From NCBI RefSeq assembly GCF_035319885.1, contig NZ_CP141285.1:2984001-3048000 (forward strand): a DNA stretch of 64,000 nucleotides, in the 5' to 3' direction. Shown here piece by piece: positions 35,172-43,183 of the stretch; the stretch's first letter is position 1; each line of letters opens with the position of its first letter. The notes under the pieces were generated by a model that saw nothing but the letters and a program-made list of their open reading frames with translations, did not search any database and was not told the origin of the DNA. The stretch is from Altererythrobacter sp. H2. Lineage in GTDB: Bacteria > Pseudomonadota > Alphaproteobacteria > Sphingomonadales > Sphingomonadaceae. Both the position numbers and the translations under genes were made by a program.

Positions 35172-35681
35172 ATGCTCGATCTGCTGGTAGAAAGCGGCGG
35201 TCTGGCGAGTGATCTGGTGGCCCGGACTTCAAGCACTCTGGTGGTGCAGGAAATCGTTCGCCTGAGCCTGGCCCCGGCCTTCCTGCTGGCCGCAATCGGC
35301 GCCGTCATGAACGTGATGATGAGCCGCCTGATCTGGGTGGCTGACCGGATCGAGCGGCTCGAATCACGGCTCGAAGCGGGCGAGGCGCGCGAGCGGCTGG
35401 GCGAACTGCACGTGCTGCACCGGCGCCGGAGGCTGGCGCAGCGGGCAGTCATGCTGAGCACGGCGGCGGCCCTCACCATCTGCGTCGTGATTGCGCTGCT
35501 GTTCATCAGCGCCTTCATTACGCCGCAGATCGGCACCCTGACCGCGCTCGCCTGGATCGCGACGATGGGCCTGCTGATCGGGGCCCTGATGCTGTTCGTC
35601 ACCGAAACGCTGGTCGCCGCCCGGGGTCACCGCACGCGCGAAGACCTGCACGCCCCTCCTGCCGGAGAGGCCGAGGATTAG
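35172..35681 (+). CDS. DUF2721 family membrane protein
   Basis: A 169-residue inner-membrane protein with three hydrophobic helices: LSLAPAFLLAAIGAVMNVMM, a pair of helices around residues 90-135, and a charged amphipathic stretch between (DRIERLESRLEAGEARERLG). This matches DUF2721, of unknown function. It starts 2 bp after der, so is co-transcribed. Its TAG stop overlaps the stop of bfr on the other strand. Confidence 0.8.
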   Translation: MLDLLVESGGLASDLVARTSSTLVVQEIVRLSLAPAFLLAAIGAVMNVMMSRLIWVADRIERLESRLEAGEARERLGELHVLHRRRRLAQRAVMLSTAAALTICVVIALLFISAFITPQIGTLTALAWIATMGLLIGALMLFVTETLVAARGHRTREDLHAPPAGEAED

Positions 35682-36157
35682 TCCCCGGCCGGCTTGCTCT
35701 GCAGCTGGACGTAGTTTTCGAGGCCCATCCGCTCGATCATGTCGAACTGGGTTTCCAGGAAATCGACGTGCTCTTCTTCGCTGGCGAGGATGGCGGCAAA
35801 CAGGTCACGGGTGACGAAGTCCCGCACGCTTTCGCAGTGCGCGATGGCATCGCGCAGCAAGGGAATGGCTTCATGCTCCACCGCCAGATCGGCGCGGAGG
35901 ATTTCCTCGACCGTTTCCCCGACCTTGAGTTTGTGGATCGCCTGGAAGTTGGGCAGGCCGCCAAGGAACAGTACCCGCTCGGCCAGCTGGTCGGCGTGCT
36001 TCATCTCGTCGATCGATTCGTGCCGCTCGTATTCCGCCAGCCGGTCAACACCCCAGTCCTTCAGCACGCGGTAGTGCAGCCAATACTGGTTGATAGCGGT
36101 GAGCTCGTTGGTCATCGCCTTGTTGAGATAATCGATTACGGTTGCATCGCCCTTCAC
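35678..36157 (-). CDS. bfr: Bacterioferritin
   Basis: A 159-residue four-helix iron-storage subunit forming 24-mers. The ferroxidase ligands E18, E51 and H54 are in place (MTNELTAINQ, HESIDEMKHADQ), with E94, E127 and H130 equivalents further on, and M52 is the haem ligand that separates Bfr from ferritin. Length equals the family norm. It lies downstream of bfd on the same strand, with a palindrome between. Confidence 0.95.
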   Translation of the reverse strand: MKGDATVIDYLNKAMTNELTAINQYWLHYRVLKDWGVDRLAEYERHESIDEMKHADQLAERVLFLGGLPNFQAIHKLKVGETVEEILRADLAVEHEAIPLLRDAIAHCESVRDFVTRDLFAAILASEEEHVDFLETQFDMIERMGLENYVQLQSKPAGD

Positions 36158-36202
36158 GGCCGGTCTCCAGTTGTCCTCACGCAGCGCAGCCTATGCGGCA
36201 AA

Positions 36203-36220
36203 CCTTGCTTTAAAGCAAGG
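36203..36220. promoter_or_regulatory. 18-bp perfect palindrome between bfd and bfr
   Basis: CCTTGCTTTAAAGCAAGG is its own reverse complement. It lies about 45 bp before the bfr start. It could bind a dimeric regulator or form a hairpin between the two genes. No uridine tract follows, which argues against a terminator. Confidence 0.45.
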
Positions 36221-36280
36221 GAGGCGAAGAAAAAGCCAATATAAATCCGTTAGTTGCGAGCGATTAGCGTTAGCGTGGGA

Positions 36281-36472
36281 TCAGGCCGCGACGGCCGGAC
36301 AGAGGGCATGTTCGCGCTCGTGCCGCAGCACTTCTTCCGCTTCGCACAAGCAGTTACCGCAGTTGGGCCGCTTGCCCAGCGCCGCGTAAGCCGTCTCTGC
36401 ATCACCACTGGTGACCCGCGCAACGCGGCGCAGTTCGCTTTCGCGGATGGCATTGCAGATGCAGACATACAT
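36281..36472 (-). CDS. bfd: Bacterioferritin-associated ferredoxin
   Basis: A 63-residue [2Fe-2S] protein that donates electrons to bacterioferritin to release stored iron. Cluster cysteines are C4 and C6 (MYVCICNAI) and C38 and C41 (NCGNCLCE), the same spacing as Escherichia coli Bfd; C43 is extra. A full AGGAGGT site precedes the ATG. Two Fur-like boxes lie 14-55 bp upstream of the start, so iron repression is expected. Confidence 0.93.
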   Translation of the reverse strand: MYVCICNAIRESELRRVARVTSGDAETAYAALGKRPNCGNCLCEAEEVLRHEREHALCPAVAA

Positions 36473-36485
36473 GGTCCGGACCTCC

Positions 36486-36527
36486 TGCGATTGATTCGCA
36501 GTAACCAGACTATGCGAATTACTCGCA
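36486..36527 (-). promoter_or_regulatory. Two tandem Fur-like boxes upstream of bfd
   Basis: TGCGATTGATTCGCA (36486-36500) and TGCGAATTACTCGCA (36513-36527) are both 7-1-7 inverted repeats with 6 of 7 positions matched, centred 27 bp apart. The TGCGAAT half-site fits the Fur family pattern seen in several proteobacteria. Position just upstream of bfd fits repression under iron sufficiency. Confidence 0.55.
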
Positions 36528-36553
36528 ATAGCAAGCGGAAATCGTGGACCTCG

Positions 36554-37822
36554 TCATCGCCGCATCGGAAACAGCTTGCCGTAGGTCAGGCAGCGCCAGA
36601 GCCAGTCAAGCGGGCCATAGCGGAACCGCTCCAGCCACGGCTTCGACCACGCCAGCATCAGCGCGCAGGTGAGCGCCACCACAACGTAGAGCCCCACCCG
36701 GTCAAGTTTCCCGAACAGGCCAAGCGCCCAGCCATGAAACACGAACATCATCACGATCGAAGTGCCGAGATAATTGGTGAAGGCCGCCCGTCCCGCAGCC
36801 GTTACCCGCTGGCCGAGCCAGCCGGTGGCAGTCGGTGCCCAGACGGTCAGCAGTGCCGCCATGCCCACCACCATCATCAGCCTGGGAACGGGGCTGATCC
36901 CGACGAAGGCTGCCAGAGTGCCGTAGTAGGAATAGCCGATGCCCTTGACCCAGAGCCCGATCAGCAGGTGAAGCCCACCGCCCAGGAGCAGGCCCGCCCA
37001 ACCCCACACCAGCATGCGGCGACGGTCCAGCTGCCCGCTGAAAAACCCGATGCGGAACAACCCCACCCCCAGCAGCATGAGAGGAAAGGTCTCGAACCCG
37101 AACAGCAGGAGATTGGTCAGTTGTTCGTCGCCATGCGCTGCGAACCGGTGCGCGGTAAGGCCGGCGTAGTCTCCGGCGACGGTCAGGTCGGTATCAGTCT
37201 GGTCCTCGGTCAGGATGCTCTCCTGCTCGGCCAGCAGGCCGCTGCGCATTTCGCTGTAGTCGGGCTGCTTGCCGAAATCGGTTTCAGCAATGAAATGCAG
37301 CGGAGCCAGCATGGCCGCGTAAAGCAGAGCCCCGACAAGATAGCCGAGCACGCCGACCACCAGTTGCGTCCTGGCGGACCAGCCGAGGCACAGCAGCACC
37401 CCGAGGCCGAGCAGAGCGTAGTAAGTCAGGATGTCGCCGCGCCAGATGAAGAAGAAGTGGAACATCCCAAACAGCAACAGCCAGAACAGCCGCCGCGCCT
37501 GCAGCCAGCGAGAGGCCCCGCGCGCCCAGGCCTTCTCCATGAAGAGGTACATACCTGCCCCGAACAGCAGGGTGAACAGGCCGCGCATCTTGCCATCGAT
37601 CAGCACAAACTGCGCAATCCATAACCAGTTCGATGACTCACCGTGATCAGTAAGGAAAGCGGCGGGGTACATGTAGGCGGAAAATGGCTGCCCGAATGCG
37701 ACAATGTTCGCCGCCAGAATGCCCATCACCGCTATGCCGCGGGTGAAATCAAGCGATCCGATCCGGCCTGTGCCCGCCACCGGTGCAACGGCACCCTCCG
37801 AAACCGCTTGCCCCTGCTCCAT
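36554..37822 (-). CDS. DUF418 (YeiB-like) membrane protein
   Basis: A 422-residue protein with about ten transmembrane helices. The N-terminal GRIGSLDFTRGIAVMGILAAN is the acyltransferase-3/YeiB-like opening, and the C-terminal third (TAAGRAAFTNYLGTSIVMM and GPLDWLWRCLTYG) is the DUF418 domain. Function is unknown; a membrane acyl- or glycan-modifying role is often proposed. GAGGGAG precedes the ATG. Confidence 0.87.
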   Translation of the reverse strand: MEQGQAVSEGAVAPVAGTGRIGSLDFTRGIAVMGILAANIVAFGQPFSAYMYPAAFLTDHGESSNWLWIAQFVLIDGKMRGLFTLLFGAGMYLFMEKAWARGASRWLQARRLFWLLLFGMFHFFFIWRGDILTYYALLGLGVLLCLGWSARTQLVVGVLGYLVGALLYAAMLAPLHFIAETDFGKQPDYSEMRSGLLAEQESILTEDQTDTDLTVAGDYAGLTAHRFAAHGDEQLTNLLLFGFETFPLMLLGVGLFRIGFFSGQLDRRRMLVWGWAGLLLGGGLHLLIGLWVKGIGYSYYGTLAAFVGISPVPRLMMVVGMAALLTVWAPTATGWLGQRVTAAGRAAFTNYLGTSIVMMFVFHGWALGLFGKLDRVGLYVVVALTCALMLAWSKPWLERFRYGPLDWLWRCLTYGKLFPMRR

Positions 37823-37887
37823 CCCGTCGCTCCCTCAGTGCCCCAAGGAGGTGCTTTAGCAGAATAATACGGCCGGGAAAGGCGGTT

Positions 37888-39054
37888 TCAGCGCGTTACC
37901 AGGCAATCCTGGCCAGACCGCTTGAGGCTGTTGCAGGCCGACTGCGCCTCACCCTGACTGGCAAACCCGCCGGCCAGAAGCTTGGTCACGTTGCCAGCCG
38001 GCACGAGCAGCCTCTCCCTTCCGGCGATTGCCGGGTTGGCGGAGAGCCGGCTCCACAGACGTTCCGCATTGCCCTTGACCCCGAAAGCACCGAGCTGGAC
38101 CTTCCAGGGCCCGCCCGTGGCAGACCGCGCCGCAGCGGGTGCCGGAACGACAGCAGGCGCAGGGGCGGGCCGCGAGGGCGCGGAAGCCGCACCGGCGACG
38201 CGCGGCAGAGTTGCCAGCACGGTGACTGGCGCAGAGCCGCGAGGAATGAAGTCCGCCCCCGCACTTTCCGGACTCTCGGTGCCGGTCACCCGCTCCGCCT
38301 CGGCAACCGCCGCCTGCGCTGCAGCGACCGAAGGCGCGACGCCGACCGAGGCAATTCTTCGCGGAATCTGCGAGGCGCCGCGCGGCGCTATAACCGGGGG
38401 AGGCGGAGCGGCGTCGCTCGCTTCCCTGCCCATGGCAAGATCCACCGCGGCCAGCTGCTGGCCGCGCCGAACATCCGATTCCTGCTTTATCTGCCCCGCC
38501 AGAACCTGCGCTTCCTGCCGCTGGGTGAGGGGGATGAAGGTGTCCATCTGCTGCAGTGCAGGCGCGGCCTGCGGAAGCTCGGCACTGTTAGCCAGTGTCA
38601 GCAGGGCATAGGCCCTGACCCAGTCCTTCTCCACCATGTCGCCATTGAAGTGGGCAATGCCGAGAAGGTACTGCGCGCGCGGATCCCCGCGTTCGGCAGC
38701 GGCGGTAATGTAGGGCATGGCCTCTGCCTGCCGGCCATCCTGAAACAGCAGCAAGCCATAGTTGTCGGCGGCCTTGATATGGCCCTGCGCCGCCGCCTTG
38801 GCGTAGAACACCTCAGCCTGCTTCGCATTGGCTTCGACCCCGCGGCCAAGACGATAGGCCTGCGCCATGTTGAACTGCGCATCGGGATCGCCCTGCGCCG
38901 CCGGACCCTGCCATTCCCGCACGGCCGCCGCGTAATCGCCCTGAGCCCAGGCATCGACGCCGCGCTTGACATCGGCGAGCGCCGGGGCCGCCACGGCCAT
39001 CAGGCCGCCACCGGCAAGCAGCAACAAGGTTTTTCGGATCGACATACCGGTCAT
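37888..39054 (-). CDS. Sel1-repeat and SPOR-domain periplasmic protein
   Basis: A 388-residue exported protein. A signal peptide (LLLLAGGGLMAVAAPALA) precedes Sel1/TPR-like repeats (residues ~30-140, such as GDPDAQFNMAQAYRLGRGVE and GDPRAQYLLGIAHFNG). An Ala/Pro-rich linker follows, then a C-terminal SPOR domain (GPWKVQLGAFGVKGNAERLW) that ends with paired cysteines in CNSLKRSGQDC. SPOR domains bind glycan strands lacking stem peptides at division sites. It is divergent from the ParA gene and its SPOR domain resembles that of the protein at 40520-41881. Confidence 0.85.
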   Translation of the reverse strand: MTGMSIRKTLLLLAGGGLMAVAAPALADVKRGVDAWAQGDYAAAVREWQGPAAQGDPDAQFNMAQAYRLGRGVEANAKQAEVFYAKAAAQGHIKAADNYGLLLFQDGRQAEAMPYITAAAERGDPRAQYLLGIAHFNGDMVEKDWVRAYALLTLANSAELPQAAPALQQMDTFIPLTQRQEAQVLAGQIKQESDVRRGQQLAAVDLAMGREASDAAPPPPVIAPRGASQIPRRIASVGVAPSVAAAQAAVAEAERVTGTESPESAGADFIPRGSAPVTVLATLPRVAGAASAPSRPAPAPAVVPAPAAARSATGGPWKVQLGAFGVKGNAERLWSRLSANPAIAGRERLLVPAGNVTKLLAGGFASQGEAQSACNSLKRSGQDCLVTR

Positions 39055-39195
39055 TTCGCCCCTTCGAACACGGTCGAGTAGGAGCCTGTCATAGTGAATG
39101 CCCCGTTAGCAAAAGGTTTCTTGTGACCGGTCTTCCCGATCCGGCACACAACCGCAGCACAATTTACCCGCAGGCCTGGCCCGCATGGCTCGATG

Positions 39196-39210
39196 TTAAC
39201 CCTAAATTAG
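39196..39210. promoter_or_regulatory. Candidate CtrA-type site upstream of the ParA-like gene
   Basis: TTAACCCTAAATTAG fits TTAA-N7-TTAA at 7 of 8 positions and lies 77 bp before the ParA start in the 232-bp divergent intergenic region. CtrA, the end point of the ChpT pathway, uses this spacing in alphaproteobacteria. Confidence 0.35.
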
Positions 39211-39286
39211 GGGTATCCTGCGATCCCATCGCTCGATCCCGCATTTTACGCGGGAAAGCACGGCAGCTTTTAACGGGGGACCAGCC

Positions 39287-40003
39287 TTGCGGGTACTGGC
39301 TTTGGCATCGCAGAAGGGCGGCTCGGGAAAGACCACTCTTTCCGGGCATCTCGCAGTTCAGGCGCAGCGCGCCGGTGCGGGGCCTGTTGTCCTGATCGAC
39401 ATCGATCCGCAAGGATCGCTGGCCGACTGGTGGAACGAGCGCGAGGCGGAATATCCCGCCTTCGCCCAGACCACCGTGGCCCGGCTTGCCAGCGACCTTC
39501 AGGTCCTGCGCCAGCAGGGCTTCAAGCTGGCAGTCATCGACACCCCCCCGGCCATCACTATGGCAATCCAGTCAGTCATCGGTGTTGCGGAACTGATCGT
39601 GGTGCCCACCCGCCCGAGCCCGCATGACCTGCGCGCCGTGGGTGCCACCGTCGATCTTTGCGAACGGGCCGGTAAGCCGCTGGTGTTCGTGGTCAATGCC
39701 GCGACACCCAAGGCCAAGATTACCTCCGAAGCCGCTGTCGCGCTCAGCCAGCACGGCACGGTTGCGCCGATCACGCTTCACCACCGGACGGATTTTGCCG
39801 CCTCGATGATCGATGGCCGCACCGTGATGGAAGTCGATCCTGACGGGCGCAGCGCTGCCGAAGTGGCCGCCCTGTGGAAGTACATCAACGACCGGCTGGA
39901 AAAGAACTTCCGCCGCACGGTGTTTGCGGCTCCCAATACGGTATCGCAGATGCCCGGCGCGCAGCGCCCGATGGGCGGCTTCGGTCGCCGGGTCGCCCAG
40001 TAG
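39287..40003 (+). CDS. ParA/MinD-type ATPase
   Basis: A 238-residue P-loop ATPase. The deviant Walker A is QKGGSGKTT with the signature lysine, then VLIDIDPQGSLADWW (A') and LAVIDTPPA (Walker B). These features place it with ParA partitioning ATPases. The C-terminal 35 residues are basic and flexible. It starts at TTG 39287 with GGGGGA upstream. No ParB or parS is seen here; instead a ribbon-helix-helix-like protein follows, so it is more likely an orphan positioning ATPase than the chromosomal ParA. Confidence 0.87.
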   Translation: MRVLALASQKGGSGKTTLSGHLAVQAQRAGAGPVVLIDIDPQGSLADWWNEREAEYPAFAQTTVARLASDLQVLRQQGFKLAVIDTPPAITMAIQSVIGVAELIVVPTRPSPHDLRAVGATVDLCERAGKPLVFVVNAATPKAKITSEAAVALSQHGTVAPITLHHRTDFAASMIDGRTVMEVDPDGRSAAEVAALWKYINDRLEKNFRRTVFAAPNTVSQMPGAQRPMGGFGRRVAQ

Positions 40004-40014
40004 GGGACCGGGCC

Positions 40015-40491
40015 ATGGCCGAGCCGACTTTCGCCTCTCTCAATCCCTCGCTTCTGGCGCGCAAGGGCGGCGCCAAGCCTGCCATGCGCCCGCAGCACGG
40101 CCTGGTGAACACCCCTGCGCCATCGCCCGACCATCTCGAGGACCTCGGCTGGAACGACATGGGCGGCTCCGAGCCCACGGTGTCGGCTTCACCGGCACAG
40201 GACGTGTCGAACGTGGTCAACCTGACGCCGCAAGACAATGAAGTTCATCGCCAGCAGCACGAGATCGCCGAACGGGTGGCACGGCCAGCGCGCAAGCGCA
40301 AACCGGCCCTCGAACGGGGCAAGCGGGCAGCGTTCACTTTGCGGCTCGATGCCGAGCGCCACCTCAAGCTGCGGCTGGCCTGCACGATCCGTAACCGCAG
40401 CGCGCAGCAGATCGTAACCGACGCACTCGACCGCCTGCTCGGCGATATGCCCGACGTGGCCTCGCTCGCTGCGCACGTGAACAAGAATTGA
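40015..40491 (+). CDS. Putative ribbon-helix-helix protein, ParA partner
   Basis: A 158-residue protein. Residues 1-100 are disordered and polar. Residues about 105-150 (AAFTLRLDAERHLKLRLACT and SAQQIVTDALDRLLG) have the strand-helix-helix pattern of ribbon-helix-helix DNA-binding domains, preceded by a basic run RKRKPALERGKR. It begins 11 bp after the ParA stop. By analogy with ParA/RHH pairs on plasmids it may be the DNA-binding partner; this is inferred. Confidence 0.65.
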   Translation: MAEPTFASLNPSLLARKGGAKPAMRPQHGLVNTPAPSPDHLEDLGWNDMGGSEPTVSASPAQDVSNVVNLTPQDNEVHRQQHEIAERVARPARKRKPALERGKRAAFTLRLDAERHLKLRLACTIRNRSAQQIVTDALDRLLGDMPDVASLAAHVNKN

Positions 40492-40519
40492 CCGGACTGA
40501 TTTCCAGGGGGAAGATACG

Positions 40520-41881
40520 ATGACCCGTACGGCCGCAAGCACCCGCATGATCGCCCTGGTGGCATCGACCGCGCTCGCCTCGCTCGCGCTGGGCGGTTGC
40601 GCAACCAATGCTGCCCCGCGCGCCGACCTTTCGGCCAGCAAGGCCCAGCAGGCCTTGCAGAAGGGCCGCGGCGACCAGGCCGTGACTCATGCCGAAGCCG
40701 CTGTGCTGGCAGAGCCCCAGAACGCCGGTTATCGCGCGATGCTGGGCGCTGCCTATATGGAAGCCGGCCGCTTCCAGTCCGCGGCGACCAGTTTTCAGGA
40801 CGCGCTGACGCTGGGCGACAGCTCGCCCAAGACCGCCCTCAGCCTGTCGCTGGCGCAGATCGCAGGCGGCAACAACCGCGCGGCGGTCAGCACGCTGGAA
40901 CAGTGGCAGGATTCAATCGATGCGGCAGACCTCGGCCTCGCCTTTGCGCTCGCCGGAGAGGCCCGGCGCGGGGTGGAAGTGCTCGGCTCGCAGCTCCGCG
41001 CAGGCAACAACACGCCCAAGGTTCGCCAGAACCTGGCCTACTCCTACGCCCTCATGGGTGACTGGCGCGCTGCCCGGCTGATGGCCGCGGAAGACGTTCC
41101 CGCAGACCAGCTTGATGCCCGGCTGAGCGAATGGGCAGCCGTTGCCACCCCGGAAGACCATCACCGGCGCGTTGCGACGCTGCTCTCGGTCCCGGTGGTG
41201 GGCGACAGCGGGCAGCCGGCTGCACTTGCCCTCAACAACAACCCCGGCACCACCGGCCTCGCCATGGAAGCCGTGCGCGAGCTGCCCGGCAGCGGAGAGC
41301 TCCCCCCTGTTGGTACCCCGGCCCTGGCCGAAGCATCCGCCCCAACGGGCTACCCCATGGCAGTGCCCGCTGCGCCTGTAGCCAGCGATTTCCGCACCGC
41401 TTTTGCCGAACCGGAAAAAGTGGCAGCCCCGGCGCCGGTCCAGTCGGCTTACGAAACGCGCCCGGTGGTCCAGCCTGCCGCGCCGACGACCACCGGCACA
41501 CCGCGTCGCAGCGGGCGCAGCGCCCTCGCTACCGCACCTGTAACCGAGCAGACCCGCAGCAGTGCATCTGCCCCGGTCACGGCGCAGGCGGGGACGCACC
41601 TGATCCAGCTCGGATCCTTCTCCAGCGAAGCCAGCGCCAAGCGTGCCTGGGGCATCTACGCCAAGCGGTATCCGCAACTGTCCGCGCATGACATGGTCAT
41701 CACCAAGGCCGTGGTGCGGGGCAAGAGTTACTGGCGCGTCTCTGCGGCCGGTTTCGAGCGCGCCAGTGCCGGATCGATGTGTTCGACCGTCAAGCGCAGC
41801 GGCGAAGGCTGCATCACCTGGGCAGCCAACAAACCGCTTCCCGGTGCTGTCGACAGCGGTGTCCGCATGGCCGCGCGCTAA
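40520..41881 (+). CDS. TPR and SPOR-domain lipoprotein
   Basis: A 453-residue protein with a lipoprotein signal peptide (LVASTALASLALGGCA, lipobox LGGC). TPR repeats cover residues 40-210 (AQQALQKGRGDQAVTHAEAA, then NAGYRAMLGAAYMEAGRF), then a long Pro/Ala linker, then a C-terminal SPOR domain (THLIQLGSFSSEASAKRAW) with CSTVKRSGEGC. It follows the RHH gene by 28 bp, forming a ParA-RHH-SPOR operon. Its SPOR end shares the C-x3-KRSG-x2-C pattern with the divergent Sel1/SPOR gene. Confidence 0.83.
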   Translation: MTRTAASTRMIALVASTALASLALGGCATNAAPRADLSASKAQQALQKGRGDQAVTHAEAAVLAEPQNAGYRAMLGAAYMEAGRFQSAATSFQDALTLGDSSPKTALSLSLAQIAGGNNRAAVSTLEQWQDSIDAADLGLAFALAGEARRGVEVLGSQLRAGNNTPKVRQNLAYSYALMGDWRAARLMAAEDVPADQLDARLSEWAAVATPEDHHRRVATLLSVPVVGDSGQPAALALNNNPGTTGLAMEAVRELPGSGELPPVGTPALAEASAPTGYPMAVPAAPVASDFRTAFAEPEKVAAPAPVQSAYETRPVVQPAAPTTTGTPRRSGRSALATAPVTEQTRSSASAPVTAQAGTHLIQLGSFSSEASAKRAWGIYAKRYPQLSAHDMVITKAVVRGKSYWRVSAAGFERASAGSMCSTVKRSGEGCITWAANKPLPGAVDSGVRMAAR

Positions 41882-41926
41882 CGCATAGTCTTCCGCGACA
41901 TTCCAGCGAGTGGAATCGCACCTTCA

Positions 41927-41953
41927 CCCCTCCCGGCAACGGGAGGGGTTTTC
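41927..41953. terminator. Bidirectional terminator between the SPOR gene and the dihydroorotase-like gene
   Basis: A perfect 9-bp stem CCCCTCCCG/CGGGAGGGG with loop GCAA is followed by TTTTCTT. It lies between two convergent genes and ends the ParA-RHH-SPOR transcript. Confidence 0.85.
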
Positions 41954-43183
41954 TTATCCGATCGCCACACCGCCCTTGTAGAGCGCGAGCACGCGCCCTT
42001 GCGCAGGCTGCCCGTCGAACGGCGTATTCCCGGCGGTCGCGGCCATCCGGGCACTGCTCACGATCCACGGCTTTTCCGGATCGACCAGCGCGATATCCGC
42101 TTCGTATCCGGCCCGCAGCACACCGGCTTCGACCCCCAGCAGTCGGGCAGGGGTGGCAGCCAGCAGTTCGAACGCCCTGACCAGGTCGATCACGCCGTCG
42201 CGCACCAGAGTGAGGGTCATCGCCAACAGCGTTTCCGCCCCCGCCATGCCCGGCTCCGCATCGACGAACGGCAGTCGCTTGTCCTCCGGCCCGCGCGGGT
42301 CGTGGCCTGAGGCGATCACGTCGATCGTACCGTCGCCGATGGCCTCGACCACTGCTTTGCGGTCCTCGTCGGTGCGCAGTGGCGGGGAGAGCCGCGCAAA
42401 AGTGCGGAATCCGACCAGGGCGAGGTCCGACAGCATGAAATGGGCAGGCGTTACCCCGCAGGTCACCGCCACGCCGCGCCCTTTGGCAGAACGGACAAGG
42501 TCGAGCGCCGCCCGCGTCGTGACCTGCCGCAAATGCAGCCGCGCACCGCTCATCTCCGCCAGGGCGAGATCGCGCGCCACCGCCAGCGCCTCTGCCTCTG
42601 CCGGCGCGCTGGGCAGGCCGAGGCGGGTCGCCATCTCCCCTGCGGTAGCCACGCCTTCGCCGGCCAGGCCGCCATCCTCTGCATGGGCCACCACCACCAG
42701 ATCAAGCATTGCGGCATATTGCATCAGCCGCAGCATGACGCCGGTATCGGCCACCCAGCGGCGGCCGGTGGCCACTCCGCGTGCGCCAGCTTCCTTCATC
42801 AGCGCAAGTTCGGCCAGTTCGCTCCCGGCCAGCCCCCGCGTTGCTGCGGACAGCGGGTGGACCCACAGGTCCGGCTTGCCGCTCTTGGCGATGTACGACA
42901 CCCGGCTCGGCAGGTCGAGCACAGGCGACTGATCGGGCATCAGCGCAGCCCGGGTAATCCCGCCAAAATGGAAGGCCGGCTTGTCGACTGCAAACACTCC
43001 GAAATCGACCAGACCGGGGACGACCAGCGCCCCCTTGGCATCGATCACAGAATCGCCGTCTTGCGCAGCAAGATCAGCCAGCGCGGAAATCCGCCCGGCT
43101 TCGAGCCGGATCGCCCCGTTCTGCACCCCTAGCGGCGTTACCAGCCGGGCGTTGCGGATCGTCAGCGGGGTCGGCATGGTCAT
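41954..43183 (-). CDS. Dihydroorotase-like protein lacking metal ligands (PyrC-prime/PyrX type)
   Basis: A 409-residue amidohydrolase-fold protein clearly related to dihydroorotase ([13 protein letters not shown], then [11 protein letters not shown], and [11 protein letters not shown]). The HxH metal motif that normally follows PGLVD is replaced by FGVFAVDKP (residues 61-69), and the later ligand segments are also changed (LHLRQVTT and SGHDPRG). It is therefore probably inactive, like the pseudo-dihydroorotase that supports aspartate transcarbamoylase in Pseudomonas. The start overlaps the pyrB stop as ATGA; longer versions run into pyrB. An active PyrC must be elsewhere. Confidence 0.85.
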   Translation of the reverse strand: MTMPTPLTIRNARLVTPLGVQNGAIRLEAGRISALADLAAQDGDSVIDAKGALVVPGLVDFGVFAVDKPAFHFGGITRAALMPDQSPVLDLPSRVSYIAKSGKPDLWVHPLSAATRGLAGSELAELALMKEAGARGVATGRRWVADTGVMLRLMQYAAMLDLVVVAHAEDGGLAGEGVATAGEMATRLGLPSAPAEAEALAVARDLALAEMSGARLHLRQVTTRAALDLVRSAKGRGVAVTCGVTPAHFMLSDLALVGFRTFARLSPPLRTDEDRKAVVEAIGDGTIDVIASGHDPRGPEDKRLPFVDAEPGMAGAETLLAMTLTLVRDGVIDLVRAFELLAATPARLLGVEAGVLRAGYEADIALVDPEKPWIVSSARMAATAGNTPFDGQPAQGRVLALYKGGVAIG

